Shown: one piece after another, positions 52,729-61,319 of the stretch
Numbering within the stretch: position 1 is the first letter of the stretch
How the letters are laid out: every line of letters starts with the position of its first letter
Assembly (NCBI RefSeq): GCF_014334135.1
Contig: NZ_CP060497.1
Coordinates: 1,736,001-1,800,000 of the forward strand
DNA from: Olivibacter sp. SDN3
GTDB taxonomy: Bacteria; Bacteroidota; Bacteroidia; Sphingobacteriales; Sphingobacteriaceae
Direction of reading: 5' to 3'
Length of the DNA: 64,000 nucleotides
Made by a program: the position numbers and the translations under genes
The notes under the pieces: generated by a model
What the model saw: only the letters and a program-made list of their open reading frames with translations
Databases searched by the model: none
Told to the model about the DNA's origin: nothing

Positions 52729-53463
52729 TTAAACCGTTAATTTTGCTCTAATAACTTCCTCTGTATTTTTAACTACTTCTTCCGCCGTTAGTCCCTTAGG
52801 CTCAATAGGACTTAGTACCTCCCAGGTCATCACATTAAATGTGTTTAAGGGGTACATGCCGTATTTAACCATTTTCCACGAATTATTGATTGCGATAGGT
52901 ACAACCAAGGCTTCGGGTACTTTTTTTAGTATGGTGGCAATACCTCCTATAGCAAAGGGCTTCATCACACCGGTTTTAGACCGTGTGCCCTCCGGAAAAA
53001 TTACGGTCGACCATGTTTTGACTTTCATATTGTTGGCCAACTTCAAGATCTCAGCAATAGATTGTTTAGGGTCTCTTCTATCTATATTGGCGGCACCCCC
53101 ATACTTTAAATTAAAAGATATGCTAGGAATACCTTTAGCTAATTCAATTTTAGAGATAAACTTAGCATGATGTTTCCTTAGGAAATAAATTAATGGAGGT
53201 ATGTCATACATGCTCTGATGATTTACGATAAATATAATGGAACGATTAGTTGGTAACTGTTGCGTATTGATAAACTTTACAGTGTTACCCAATAAGTAGT
53301 AGCTGCTCGTTAAAAACAAATTGAGTATATCAACAGATTTCTTGTGCGTATTATACCCGCCTAATTTCAGACTAAGCCATTGTATGGGGTGAAATACAAC
53401 CAAAATAAGTCCGAAATATACATAGTGAAGCGGTGTTAATATATATCCAAAGAGTTTACGCAT
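52729..53463 (-). CDS. plsC: 1-acyl-sn-glycerol-3-phosphate acyltransferase
   Basis: 244 residues from the ATG at 53463 (MRKLFGYIL); an in-frame ATG at 53484 would add seven residues. Catalytic HX4D motif in NHQSMYDIPPL and the glycerol-phosphate-binding FPEGTRSKTG. Transfers the second acyl chain to form phosphatidic acid. One N-terminal membrane helix. Confidence 0.93.
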   Translation of the reverse strand: MRKLFGYILTPLHYVYFGLILVVFHPIQWLSLKLGGYNTHKKSVDILNLFLTSSYYLLGNTVKFINTQQLPTNRSIIFIVNHQSMYDIPPLIYFLRKHHAKFISKIELAKGIPSISFNLKYGGAANIDRRDPKQSIAEILKLANNMKVKTWSTVIFPEGTRSKTGVMKPFAIGGIATILKKVPEALVVPIAINNSWKMVKYGMYPLNTFNVMTWEVLSPIEPKGLTAEEVVKNTEEVIRAKLTV

Positions 53464-53584
53464 AAGAAGATTATTAACATGCAATTAGTTTACGTATTCA
53501 AGAACACCTAGGCTACCGCCAATTAAAGTAATGGCGATGAATAAAAGGCTTGGCAAAAATAATATTTATTTTAATATAACTAAA

Positions 53585-53627
53585 AGTAGAAAAGCCTGAT
53601 TATTGTGCATAGTCAGGCTTTTCTACT
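53585..53627 (-). terminator. metK terminator (bidirectional)
   Basis: Perfect 15-bp stem AGTAGAAAAGCCTGA / TCAGGCTTTTCTACT with a 13-nt loop, 26 bp after the metK stop; T-runs lie in the outer stem on either strand. Confidence 0.8.
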
Positions 53628-53652
53628 TCATTTGGGAAAGTACTGCATCACG

Positions 53653-54909
53653 CTATGACAAATCGAAAGCTTTTTTTATCGGTTCAATAAAATCAAGCTT
53701 CTCCCAAGTGAATAGTTCAACTTCCATGGTTTTTGTTTCACCAGCAGTGTTTTCGAAGGTTTTACTTACGGTACGCGGCTCGCGCCCCATGTGCCCGTAT
53801 GCCGCTGTTTCAGCATATATAGGGTTGCGTAATTTAAGCCTCGTTTCTATGGCATATGGGGTTAAGTCGAATAGCGCTTTAATCTTTTCAGCAATTTCGC
53901 CATCAGAAAATGTCAGGTTGCTTTTTCCATAGGTGTTTACATAGATGCCCATGGGATCTTTTACGCCTATGGCATAAGAAAGTTGTACAAGAATTTCATC
54001 AGCGACGCCAGCAGCCACAAGATTTTTAGCGATGTGACGGGCGGCATAAGCAGCTGAGCGGTCCACCTTTGAAGGGTCTTTGCCAGAAAAAGCTCCACCG
54101 CCGTGGCCACCTTTTCCTCCATAGGTGTCTACAATAATCTTTCTGCCGGTTAGGCCGGTATCTCCATGTGGACCTCCAATCACAAACTTTCCGGTAGGAT
54201 TGATGTGGTAGGTAATATCATGGTTAAATAACAGCTGTAGTTCTGGTTTCAATTGTGATTTCACACGGGGGATTAAGATGTGAATAATGTCTTGTTTGAT
54301 CCTGGAGAGCATAGCCTCTTCATTGTCAAATTCATCGTGTTGCGTAGAAACTACAATCGTGTCTATGCGCAAGGGTGTATGATTGTCGTCGTAAGCAATC
54401 GTTACCTGTGCTTTAGCATCAGGACGCAAATAAGTAATTTCTTTATTTTCCCGTCGTAAAGCGGCTAACTCATATAACAGTTTATGGGATAAATCTAAGG
54501 CTAATGGCATCAGGTTGTCAGTTTCTTTATTGGCATATCCAAACATGATCCCTTGATCGCCGGCACCTTGGTTTTCTTTTTCTACCCTATCCACCCCTTG
54601 GTTAATATCGGCCGATTGTTCATGTATAGCTGATAATATGCCGCAGGAGTTAGCTTCGAACATATAGGCAGATTTCGTGTAGCCAATTTTTTCGATGACC
54701 GACCTGGTTATTTTTTGAACGTCTAGGTAGGTGCGCGACTTTACTTCTCCTGCTAATACGACCTGACCGGTAGTAACCAATGTTTCCACGGCCACACGGG
54801 AGTCAGGGTCCCATGCTAAAAAATTGTCAATTAACGCATCTGAAATTTGATCTGCTATTTTATCTGGATGTCCTTCCGAAACGGATTCTGAAGTGAATAA
54901 ATATGGCAT
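53653..54909 (-). CDS. metK: S-adenosylmethionine synthetase
   Basis: Makes SAM from ATP and methionine. 418 residues, with [21 protein letters not shown] at the N-terminus, the ATP motif [12 protein letters not shown], and [19 protein letters not shown]. The leader carries a SAM-II-like aptamer (54999-55067), so the enzyme is probably feedback-controlled by its own product; a strong hairpin follows the gene. Confidence 0.97.
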   Translation of the reverse strand: MPYLFTSESVSEGHPDKIADQISDALIDNFLAWDPDSRVAVETLVTTGQVVLAGEVKSRTYLDVQKITRSVIEKIGYTKSAYMFEANSCGILSAIHEQSADINQGVDRVEKENQGAGDQGIMFGYANKETDNLMPLALDLSHKLLYELAALRRENKEITYLRPDAKAQVTIAYDDNHTPLRIDTIVVSTQHDEFDNEEAMLSRIKQDIIHILIPRVKSQLKPELQLLFNHDITYHINPTGKFVIGGPHGDTGLTGRKIIVDTYGGKGGHGGGAFSGKDPSKVDRSAAYAARHIAKNLVAAGVADEILVQLSYAIGVKDPMGIYVNTYGKSNLTFSDGEIAEKIKALFDLTPYAIETRLKLRNPIYAETAAYGHMGREPRTVSKTFENTAGETKTMEVELFTWEKLDFIEPIKKAFDLS

Positions 54910-54998
54910 AAATTATGGTGTTTTCAATGTAATTGTTATAGTTATTATCGGTATAAAAAATCTTAAGTAAATCTATGGAGTGTAAAACAGATCAGAAA

Positions 54999-55067
54999 GG
55001 CAGTTTTTAGCACTTTTTTACTGTGGTTGCAATCTCGCCGTATCATTGGCACGCAAATCATTCCACA
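54999..55067 (-). ncRNA. SAM-II-like riboswitch (long-loop form) in the metK leader
   Basis: Read on the minus strand: P1 5' arm TGTGG followed by AATGATTTG, an extended loop with its own short hairpin (GCC...GGC), then ATTGCAACCACAG, whose CCACA pairs with TGTGG, then the A-rich spacer TAAAAAA and GTGCTAAAAACTGCC. The TGATTTG, TTGCA(A/G)CCAC and GCTAAAAA blocks in this order are the SAM-II (metA-motif) conserved core that folds as an H-type pseudoknot. The added loop is longer than in the proteobacterial form. The transcript would start about 4 nt upstream, from the -7 element at 55078. Confidence 0.75.
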
Positions 55068-55077
55068 TTTTACTATG

Positions 55078-55085
55078 CAAAAGTA
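55078..55085 (-). promoter_or_regulatory. -7 element TACTTTTG for metK
   Basis: Exact TAnnTTTG on the minus strand; places the transcription start right before the aptamer at 54999-55067. Confidence 0.6.
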
Positions 55086-55184
55086 CAATTCATTTTTTTA
55101 ATAAAGAAACGCTTCGTACGATAAGTTAAGAATGCTTTCGATAGAAATGATCGTCATAACTTTTAGGAAACTAAAAATATGAAG

Positions 55185-55192
55185 TATTTTTG
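55185..55192 (+). promoter_or_regulatory. -7 element TATTTTTG for the lipid kinase gene
   Basis: Exact TAnnTTTG, 26 nt before the ATG at 55219; no clear -33 element. Confidence 0.4.
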
Positions 55193-55218
55193 TTTACAAG
55201 AAGTACAAAAGTTGATCC

Positions 55219-56094
55219 ATGGAAAAAAGGCGTATACAGTTCATCATTAATCCGATATCGGGTGGAAAAAACAAAAAAGGTTTTGCCAGATTAGCTGAAA
55301 AATACTTGGATAACAACTTATTTGAAGCAGAATTTCGAATGACGGCACGTGTCAATCATGCTTCCGAATTAACAAAGCAAGCGATAGAAAAAAATGTAGA
55401 TCTTGTAGTTGCGGTTGGAGGAGATGGTACTATCAATGAAATTGCCAAAGAGCTTATCGGTACAACAGTGCCTTTGGCTATTGTGCCTGAGGGTTCGGGT
55501 AATGGCTTGGCCCGTTATCTCGGAATATCATCTGACGTTGGACAGGCCATTAAAAAGATAAATGCTTTTAACATCATTACGATTGATAGCGGACTGGTAA
55601 ACGAAAGGGCATTTTTTAATATGGCGGGTATGGGCTTTGATGCATTGATCAGTAATCGCTTTGCGGAGAATAATACAAGGGGCCCGGTGGGATATCTTAA
55701 AGTGGTGTTGGAGGAAATCAGTACGTATAAGGCATTAAAATATAAGCTGAATATCGACGGAAAGCAGATGGAAAGGGAGGCATTCATGATAAGCATTGCC
55801 AATTCCCCTCAGTATGGTAACAACGCTTATGTTGCACCACAGGCATCTGCAGAAGACGGTTTGCTGGATGTGTGCATTATAAAGCAGTTTCCCTTAATCC
55901 AGTTTCCGGTAATGATTTATCATCTGTTTAGCCGAACAGCAAATCAATCCGAGTATGTAGAAATCATTAAAGGAAAGCGTATTTTGATCGAGCGACCAAA
56001 AAGCGGTCCGGTGCATTTAGATGGTGAACCTATCGACTTGGAAGAGAAGCTTTCTATACAGGTGTTACCCTCATCGTTGAAAGTGGTGTGCTGA
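55219..56094 (+). CDS. Diacylglycerol/lipid kinase family protein (YegS/BmrU type)
   Basis: 291 residues. Nucleotide-binding IINPISGGKNKKGFAR, GGDGT motif in VVAVGGDGTINEIAKEL, then PEGSGNGLARYLG and the beta-sandwich domain ending GPVHLDGEPIDLEEKLSI. ATP-dependent phosphorylation of diacylglycerol or a related lipid; the exact substrate cannot be read from sequence. Divergent from metK. Confidence 0.92.
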   Translation: MEKRRIQFIINPISGGKNKKGFARLAEKYLDNNLFEAEFRMTARVNHASELTKQAIEKNVDLVVAVGGDGTINEIAKELIGTTVPLAIVPEGSGNGLARYLGISSDVGQAIKKINAFNIITIDSGLVNERAFFNMAGMGFDALISNRFAENNTRGPVGYLKVVLEEISTYKALKYKLNIDGKQMEREAFMISIANSPQYGNNAYVAPQASAEDGLLDVCIIKQFPLIQFPVMIYHLFSRTANQSEYVEIIKGKRILIERPKSGPVHLDGEPIDLEEKLSIQVLPSSLKVVC

Positions 56095-56156
56095 GGCTTA
56101 ATAAGCGTTTGCCTAACTTAATTTTACAACTGCGATAAAATAAAATAGCATAATAT

Positions 56157-56510
56157 ATGACGAAACGAAAGAAACAACAATATACAGGCATTGTGTATTC
56201 AACCGACGAGAATTATTCTTATTCAACAGATGGTCAAGATAACGGTGATTTGGAGACGCTAACTCCAGGAGAACAACAGTTACGTGTTACTTTGGACAAA
56301 AGGCAACGAGCGGGGAAATCCGTAACAATTGTTACGGGCTTTGTCGGGCGGGATGACGACTTGCTAGCTTTGGGAAAACTCTTGAAAAATAAATGTGGTG
56401 TGGGAGGAACGGTTAAGGATGGACAAGTGTTGATTCAAGGCGACTTCAAGGTGAAGGTGGCAACGATTCTGCTTAATGAGGGGTACAAAGTAAAACAAGT
56501 TGGAAGCTAA
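56157..56510 (+). CDS. eIF1/SUI1-family translation factor (YciH-like)
   Basis: 117 residues. After a hydrophilic N-terminus, the SUI1 fold shows LRVTLDKRQRAGKSVTIVTG, then LGKLLKNKCGVGGTVKDGQ and VLIQGDFKVKVATIL, all standard for the family. Binds the small ribosomal subunit; in bacteria its role in start fidelity is only partly known. Starts 62 bp after the lipid kinase gene. Confidence 0.92.
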   Translation: MTKRKKQQYTGIVYSTDENYSYSTDGQDNGDLETLTPGEQQLRVTLDKRQRAGKSVTIVTGFVGRDDDLLALGKLLKNKCGVGGTVKDGQVLIQGDFKVKVATILLNEGYKVKQVGS

Positions 56511-56516
56511 ACCAAT

Positions 56517-56550
56517 AAGCTTTTACAGAAATCGTAAGCTTTTTTTGCTG
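56517..56550 (+). terminator. Probable terminator after the eIF1-like gene
   Basis: AAGCTTTTAC / GTAAGCTT hairpin (2-nt bulge) followed by a run of T (CTTTTTTTG), 7 bp after the stop codon. Confidence 0.5.
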
Positions 56551-56936
56551 AAAGACAATATACCTGAGGAGTTGTCGTTTAGTAGTGCGTACTGCAAACG
56601 TTGGTTTATTATGTTGATTATATAAAATATAAAAAAAACAGCTATAGATAGTGTTTATTTTACACTATCTATAGGGTGTTGAGTGATAATTAATTATGGA
56701 TGTATTGAAATTTGTGAAAAATTGAAGGTTTCCGCTTTTCTTCCTAGTAAGAATTACCGATACCGCCGTTTTTTTGTGTCATTAATTTGCAATTACAAAA
56801 AAAAATAGTTTTTATTGTAAAATATTGTCTCCCAAAAATGGTAGATGAATATAAAGAGGACGTTCTTTTTAATGCGTTGATGCCGCTGTTGCACGTTGAA
56901 AAGAGAGCTAGAGTTAAAAAGTTAATATTACAGAAA
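56551..56936. other. Non-coding part of the 547-bp gap before the TonB cluster
   Basis: AT-rich with a 13-bp perfect hairpin at 56642-56674 and a 36-codon open frame at 56838-56948, described separately. Nothing else was recognised. Confidence 0.6.
56632..56674 (-). terminator. Orphan minus-strand terminator-like hairpin
   Basis: Perfect 13-bp stem CTATAGATAGTGT / ACACTATCTATAG with 7-nt loop at 56642-56674. On the minus strand it is followed by CTGTTTTTTTTT, the classic intrinsic-terminator layout. No minus-strand gene lies upstream of it: the next features on that side are plus-strand genes. Confidence 0.6.
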
Positions 56937-56948
56937 TTTGTTTTTTAA
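56838..56948 (+). CDS. Possible 36-residue small protein upstream of exbB
   Basis: ATG to TAA, reading MVDEYKEDVLFNALMPLLHV then a basic helix-like half (EKRARVKKLILQKFVF). Amphipathic, with charged and leucine-rich halves, no known family. Its end overlaps the -33 element of the exbB promoter. May be chance. Confidence 0.25.
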   Translation: MVDEYKEDVLFNALMPLLHVEKRARVKKLILQKFVF

Positions 56949-56966
56949 TCTAAAATTATAAATTTG
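56937..56966 (+). promoter_or_regulatory. Promoter of the exbB/tonB operon
   Basis: TTTG at 56937-56940, 18-bp spacer, TAAATTTG at 56959-56966. Leader of about 85 nt before exbB. Confidence 0.6.
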
Positions 56967-57057
56967 CTTTTGCCTTCTAGAAAAATCACGATAAGGCAAA
57001 GTGTTTATTGTACAATTAAAATTAATCCATAAAACTAAAAACTAAAAAATCAAAAAA

Positions 57058-57891
57058 ATGGCAAACGCACCAAAACCAACCCCAGCTAAAAAAGAGAGCA
57101 GCTCAAAAGGTTCTAACGTATTTGCAAGTCTGGCAATTATCATCTGTTTTATTATTGGAGCTTTAGTATGGAAGTTCGTCATGGGTGATCCCGCGAACTT
57201 TGAAGGGGGTGATCCGGAAAATGGACAGCCGCTTCCAGGAAACTATTTTGGAATGGTTTATAAGGCAGGATATGTGGTTCCAGTATTGTTAGGTCTCTTA
57301 TTGATGGTTATCGTATTCTCGTTTGAACGTTTCTTCGTTATCAACAGAGCCTCAGGAAAAGGAAATGTGGATGCATTCGTTACCAGAATACAAGGTTACC
57401 TTTCGGCTGGAAATATCGATGCAGCTATCAGCGAGTGCGACAAGCAAAAAGGGTCTGTGGCAAATGTTATAAAATCAGGTTTGCTTAAATACAAAGAAGC
57501 TTCTGTAGATAGCACCTTGGATACAGAACACTCGGTAGTAGCTATTCAGAAAGAGATAGAAGAGGCAACAGCATTGGAGATGCCTATGTTAGAGAAGAAC
57601 TTAACTGTTATCGCTACACTGGTTTCTATCGGTACATTAACTGGTCTATTGGGAACGGTAACAGGTATGATCAAGGCCTTTGCGGCGTTGGCAACCGGTG
57701 GGGCCCCTGATCAGGCGGAACTTGCGAACGGTATTTCGGAAGCTTTGATCAATACTGCAACGGGTATCTTTACTTCTACCATCGCTATCGTAATGTATAA
57801 CGTGTTTACTTCAAAAATTGATAAACTAACTTATTCAATTGACGAGGCTGGTTTCTCAATCGTACAGACTTACGCTTCTAAGCATAAATAA
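57058..57891 (+). CDS. exbB: MotA/TolQ/ExbB proton channel protein
   Basis: 277 residues. An additional N-terminal helix (about 22-42) precedes the ExbB core helices near 80-100, 180-205 and 230-250. Conserved TLVSIGTLTGLLGTVTGMIKAF and ISEALINTATGIFTSTIAIV. With ExbD forms the proton-driven motor energising TonB. First gene of a run exbB, exbD, exbD, tonB. Confidence 0.94.
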   Translation: MANAPKPTPAKKESSSKGSNVFASLAIIICFIIGALVWKFVMGDPANFEGGDPENGQPLPGNYFGMVYKAGYVVPVLLGLLLMVIVFSFERFFVINRASGKGNVDAFVTRIQGYLSAGNIDAAISECDKQKGSVANVIKSGLLKYKEASVDSTLDTEHSVVAIQKEIEEATALEMPMLEKNLTVIATLVSIGTLTGLLGTVTGMIKAFAALATGGAPDQAELANGISEALINTATGIFTSTIAIVMYNVFTSKIDKLTYSIDEAGFSIVQTYASKHK

Positions 57892-57988
57892 AAATGAAAA
57901 AAAGCTCCATGTTATTTATGGAAAAGTGATGGGGCTTGCATCATAATAGTAAACAAGAGATTTTTATTTAACTTATAAATGTAAAGAG

Positions 57989-58621
57989 ATGCCAAAGATT
58001 AAAGTAAAAAGAGCAAGCACCACCATCGATATGACCGCGATGTGTGACGTGTCGTTCCTGCTTTTAACATTCTTTATTCTTACAGCAACAGCCCGTCAGC
58101 CTGAGCCTTTACCAGTAGATACTCCGGCATCTACTGTACAGATTAAGGTGCCCGACGGAAATTTGGGAACAATTACCATTGGTGACAATGGAAAGATGTT
58201 TTTCGGAGTAACTGGACCAAATGTAAGGGTACGTATGCTGGAAAGAATGTCTGAAAAGTATAGCATAGGCTTTTCACAGCAAGAGAAAGAGCGCTTTTCG
58301 TTGATGGAAGGGTTCGGAGTGCCGATGGGAAACCTAAAGCAGATTATCGCCATGGATAACAACGAGCGTGGAAAACCTGGGTTACAACCGGGAATTCCTA
58401 GTGACTCGACAGGTAATAATCCTTCTGAACTACACGAATGGATTATAGCTGCTCGTTATGCGACGAAGGAAGTCAATAATGCAGAAATGCGGGTTGCTAT
58501 CAAGGGAGATGCAAAAGAACAGTACCCAGCAATTAAAAAGGCTATTGATATTCTTCAGGGACAGAAAATTAATAAGTTTAGTTTGGTAACTAATCTTAGA
58601 ACAGAGGATTACGGTAATTAA
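57989..58621 (+). CDS. exbD: ExbD/TolR biopolymer transport protein (first)
   Basis: 210 residues: N-terminal membrane helix with the proton-path Asp in TIDMTAMCDVSFLLLTFFIL, then a periplasmic domain that is longer than in classical ExbD (insertion around 75-155). Ends KKAIDILQGQKINKFSLVTN, the usual C-terminal strand. Confidence 0.92.
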   Translation: MPKIKVKRASTTIDMTAMCDVSFLLLTFFILTATARQPEPLPVDTPASTVQIKVPDGNLGTITIGDNGKMFFGVTGPNVRVRMLERMSEKYSIGFSQQEKERFSLMEGFGVPMGNLKQIIAMDNNERGKPGLQPGIPSDSTGNNPSELHEWIIAARYATKEVNNAEMRVAIKGDAKEQYPAIKKAIDILQGQKINKFSLVTNLRTEDYGN

Positions 58622-58640
58622 CAATAAAAAGAATTAAAAA

Positions 58641-59147
58641 ATGGCAGAATTAAATACCGGTGGTAAACAGCAGCCCAGGGTTGACTTAACAGCCATGGTT
58701 GACTTGGCCTTCTTGTTGATTACGTTTTTCATGTTGACAACATCCCTGGCCAAACCCCATGCGATGGATGTGGCTATGCCAGACAAGGATAAGGAAAACA
58801 AAGATGATAATCTTGAAGTTGCCGATAACAGAAGTATGACTGTACTCTTGGGAGCGAATAATAAGATCGCTTATTATATGGGACAATTGGAAAATCCTAT
58901 CGACGGACCAACAGTTGTGGATTATGGTAAGAATGGTATTCGACCTGTTCTCTTAGAGAAATTAAAAAGTGTACAGGCGGCAACGGGCAAAGGGTTGATT
59001 GTGATCATTAGACCTGCAGAAACTTCTAACTATCGCAATTTGGTTGATATTCTTGATGAGATGAAAATCGTGAATGCGACGCAATATACTATTGGTGATA
59101 TCGGTGAAGCTGAAGTTGAGCTGTTGAAGGAGCAAGGAATTAATTAA
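58641..59147 (+). CDS. exbD: ExbD/TolR biopolymer transport protein (second)
   Basis: 168 residues: RVDLTAMVDLAFLLITFFML contains the membrane helix and its conserved Asp; periplasmic domain ends YRNLVDILDEMKIVNATQYTI. Two unequal ExbD paralogues next to one ExbB suggest a mixed ExbD stator (inference). Gap of 19 bp from the first copy. Confidence 0.93.
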   Translation: MAELNTGGKQQPRVDLTAMVDLAFLLITFFMLTTSLAKPHAMDVAMPDKDKENKDDNLEVADNRSMTVLLGANNKIAYYMGQLENPIDGPTVVDYGKNGIRPVLLEKLKSVQAATGKGLIVIIRPAETSNYRNLVDILDEMKIVNATQYTIGDIGEAEVELLKEQGIN

Positions 59148-59192
59148 TAGTGAGCGTTGTTGAAAAAGCAATTCACACAATAAAATAAAAAC

Positions 59193-60029
59193 ATGTTAGG
59201 GTCTAAATTAGATATATTTAAAACACAATGGCTTGATCTCGTCTTCGCTGGACGAAATAAAGCCTACGGTGCTTATGATCTACGTGCAGTCTCCTCTAAA
59301 TATACCGCAAGAGCACTGCTGATAGGTGTGCTTCTGTTCGTAGGATTGGTGACTTCACCTATGATTATAAAGGCCATAAGGGGAGATCAAGTGGATGATG
59401 CTCCTGAAGAAATTATTGAAACCGAAGTGGTATTATCAGAACCACCTCCAGTAAATGAGGAAGAACCACCTCCGCCGCCTCCGGTGGAGCCGCCACCCCC
59501 ACGTGTTGACCAAGTAAGGATGCCTCCGATGAAGGTGGTGCCTGCGGAAGAGGTACGTGACGAGGAACCTCCAACGGTGGAAGATCTGAAGAAGGCAGAT
59601 CCGGGTCCAAAAACAATTGCAGGAGATCCTACAGCTGATATTCGGATCGATATGCCTGTAGGAGAAGGACCAAAGGATGCGCAGGTAACGGAAGAAGGTT
59701 CTGGTGTGATGGATTTCAACGCAGTAGAGGTTCAGCCTACTTTCCCTGGGGGGATGCAAGAGTTCTATAAATGGGTAGGTAAAAACTATAACTATCCGCA
59801 AATGGCAAAAGAACAGGGTGTAAATGGTTCAATACACGTGTCTTTCGTAGTAGAACGTGATGGTTCTTTAACTGATATTAAAGTGTTACGTGACTTGAAG
59901 TACGGAACCGGAGAAGAGGCTGTGAGGATGTTAAAGGCCTCCCCAAAATGGAAGCCGGGCATACAGAATGGGCGTCCCGTGCGTGTATCCTATTCATTGC
60001 CTATCAAGTTGAATCTTCAAGGAATGTAA
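59193..60029 (+). CDS. tonB: Energy transducer TonB
   Basis: 278 residues. Cytoplasmic N-terminus RNKAYGAYDLRAVSSKY, one helix (about 37-55), a proline-rich periplasm-spanning segment (PPPPPPVEPPPPR near 92-106) and a C-terminal TonB domain (about 195-278) with YPQMAKEQGVNGSIHVSFVV and WKPGIQNGRPVRVSY. Couples the ExbB/ExbD motor to outer-membrane receptors. Confidence 0.95.
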   Translation: MLGSKLDIFKTQWLDLVFAGRNKAYGAYDLRAVSSKYTARALLIGVLLFVGLVTSPMIIKAIRGDQVDDAPEEIIETEVVLSEPPPVNEEEPPPPPPVEPPPPRVDQVRMPPMKVVPAEEVRDEEPPTVEDLKKADPGPKTIAGDPTADIRIDMPVGEGPKDAQVTEEGSGVMDFNAVEVQPTFPGGMQEFYKWVGKNYNYPQMAKEQGVNGSIHVSFVVERDGSLTDIKVLRDLKYGTGEEAVRMLKASPKWKPGIQNGRPVRVSYSLPIKLNLQGM

Positions 60030-60033
60030 TTTC

Positions 60034-60276
60034 ATGCCTGAAAAGAGAAATAATATTACTTATAGACGGAAATCGCCCACAAAGCGATTTTTGTCTATTT
60101 TGGGCCTGAGCATGTTCGCTTTTTATTTTGTGTTGGGTCTTATCATTATTTTTTGGAAAGACTTTCCTTTGACACTCGATAGAACGTATCGTATTTTGTT
60201 TGGATTATTACTGATTGTATATTCCTTTATACGATTTGCACGTTTATGGCGCAACCAAAGAGTTGATAAAGAGTAA
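60034..60276 (+). CDS. Small two-helix membrane protein in the TonB cluster
   Basis: 80 residues, basic N-terminus (RNNITYRRKSPTKR), two hydrophobic helices (about 22-42 and 52-68), basic tail. Starts 4 bp after tonB, so it is co-transcribed. No recognised domain; function unknown. Confidence 0.75.
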   Translation: MPEKRNNITYRRKSPTKRFLSILGLSMFAFYFVLGLIIIFWKDFPLTLDRTYRILFGLLLIVYSFIRFARLWRNQRVDKE

Positions 60277-60372
60277 GTTTGCCTTTTTCGAAAAATGATC
60301 TTAAAAAAATTAAGAGCAAGTGATATTGTTGTTGTTTTTTTGTAAATTTACATTTTGGAGCACCTAAACGTG

Positions 60373-61284
60373 ATGAATAAGCAGTTAGCGGTTTTTTTGA
60401 GTTTGATAAGCTTTATTGTAGTTTTTGTTTCTTGCAATGATGCACCTTCGAAAGATAAAGTAGGGATTCTAATGGGCAGGGCAAAAGTGTTGGTAGATGA
60501 AACGATAGCTCCTATTGTTGAAGATCAGTTAAACGTGTTTCAAAGTAGTTATACAAATACCGAACTTACTATGGTTTCAATGCCAGAAAATCAGGTTATT
60601 AATTACCTATTGAGAGATTCTGCTCAAATAGCGGTTACGTCGAGAGCCTTAACAGAACAGGAGATTGAATTTTTTAAGAAAAAGAAGATTTATCCTAAAA
60701 TGGTAAAGTTTGCAACGGACGCTATTGCAGTAATTACGCATAAAAATAATACAGATTCTACCATTACGGTTGACGAGATTGTCAGGTTAATGAAGGGAAA
60801 TGATATTGCTGGTGTTCGGACAATGGTTTTTGATAATAGCAACTCAAGTACCGTTGATTATTTCCGACAGTTAGCCGGAGTTGAAAAGCTTCCTGAGCAA
60901 GGTGTATACGCCATGAAAACAAGCGCGGATATTCTTCGTTATGTGAATGAAAATCCACAAAGCGTGGGTGTGATAGGCGTTAATTGGATTGTACAGCCAC
61001 CCAATGATTTGATAGATTATGTTAACAACGTAAAACTTATGGGGGTGAGAAATCAAAAGGGAAAACCGGGCGATGATGCATATTATAAACCCACGCAAAC
61101 AAATTTGGCTTTAAATTTGTATCCCTTCACGCGGACACTTTACTGTATTAATGTGCAAGGAAAGAAGGCCGTAGGTATGGGATTTTCGGCTTTTTTACAT
61201 GGAGAGCGTGGGCAAAGACTTATCCTAAAAGCGGGTTTATTGCCAGATAGTATACCTTCTAGGGAAATAATTATTAGAAAGTAG
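60373..61284 (+). CDS. PstS-like substrate-binding lipoprotein
   Basis: 303 residues from MNKQLAVFLSL, giving a lipoprotein signal (IVVFVSC, Cys 19); a TTG at 60355 would only lengthen the n-region. Type II periplasmic binding fold of the phosphate-binding kind: GRAKVLVDETIAPIVEDQL, IAVTSRALTEQE, VRTMVFDNSNSSTVDYFRQLAG, and a C-terminal FSAFLHGERGQRLILKAGLLP. No Pst permease genes are near. In this cluster it follows TonB and precedes a TPR protein, an arrangement common in the phylum, with unclear ligand. Confidence 0.85.
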   Translation: MNKQLAVFLSLISFIVVFVSCNDAPSKDKVGILMGRAKVLVDETIAPIVEDQLNVFQSSYTNTELTMVSMPENQVINYLLRDSAQIAVTSRALTEQEIEFFKKKKIYPKMVKFATDAIAVITHKNNTDSTITVDEIVRLMKGNDIAGVRTMVFDNSNSSTVDYFRQLAGVEKLPEQGVYAMKTSADILRYVNENPQSVGVIGVNWIVQPPNDLIDYVNNVKLMGVRNQKGKPGDDAYYKPTQTNLALNLYPFTRTLYCINVQGKKAVGMGFSAFLHGERGQRLILKAGLLPDSIPSREIIIRK

Positions 61285-61319
61285 TAAATTAGACTTTGAA
61301 AATAAAAACAAAAAGAACA

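Noticed and set aside
57904-57935. Hairpin between exbB and the first exbD as a terminator
   Set aside because: Seven pairs with a wobble and no T-run; the genes are an obvious operon.
59387-59801. Long minus-strand frames opposite tonB
   Set aside because: They are the complement of the proline-rich TonB segment (Gly/Ser/Arg-rich by necessity), not genes.
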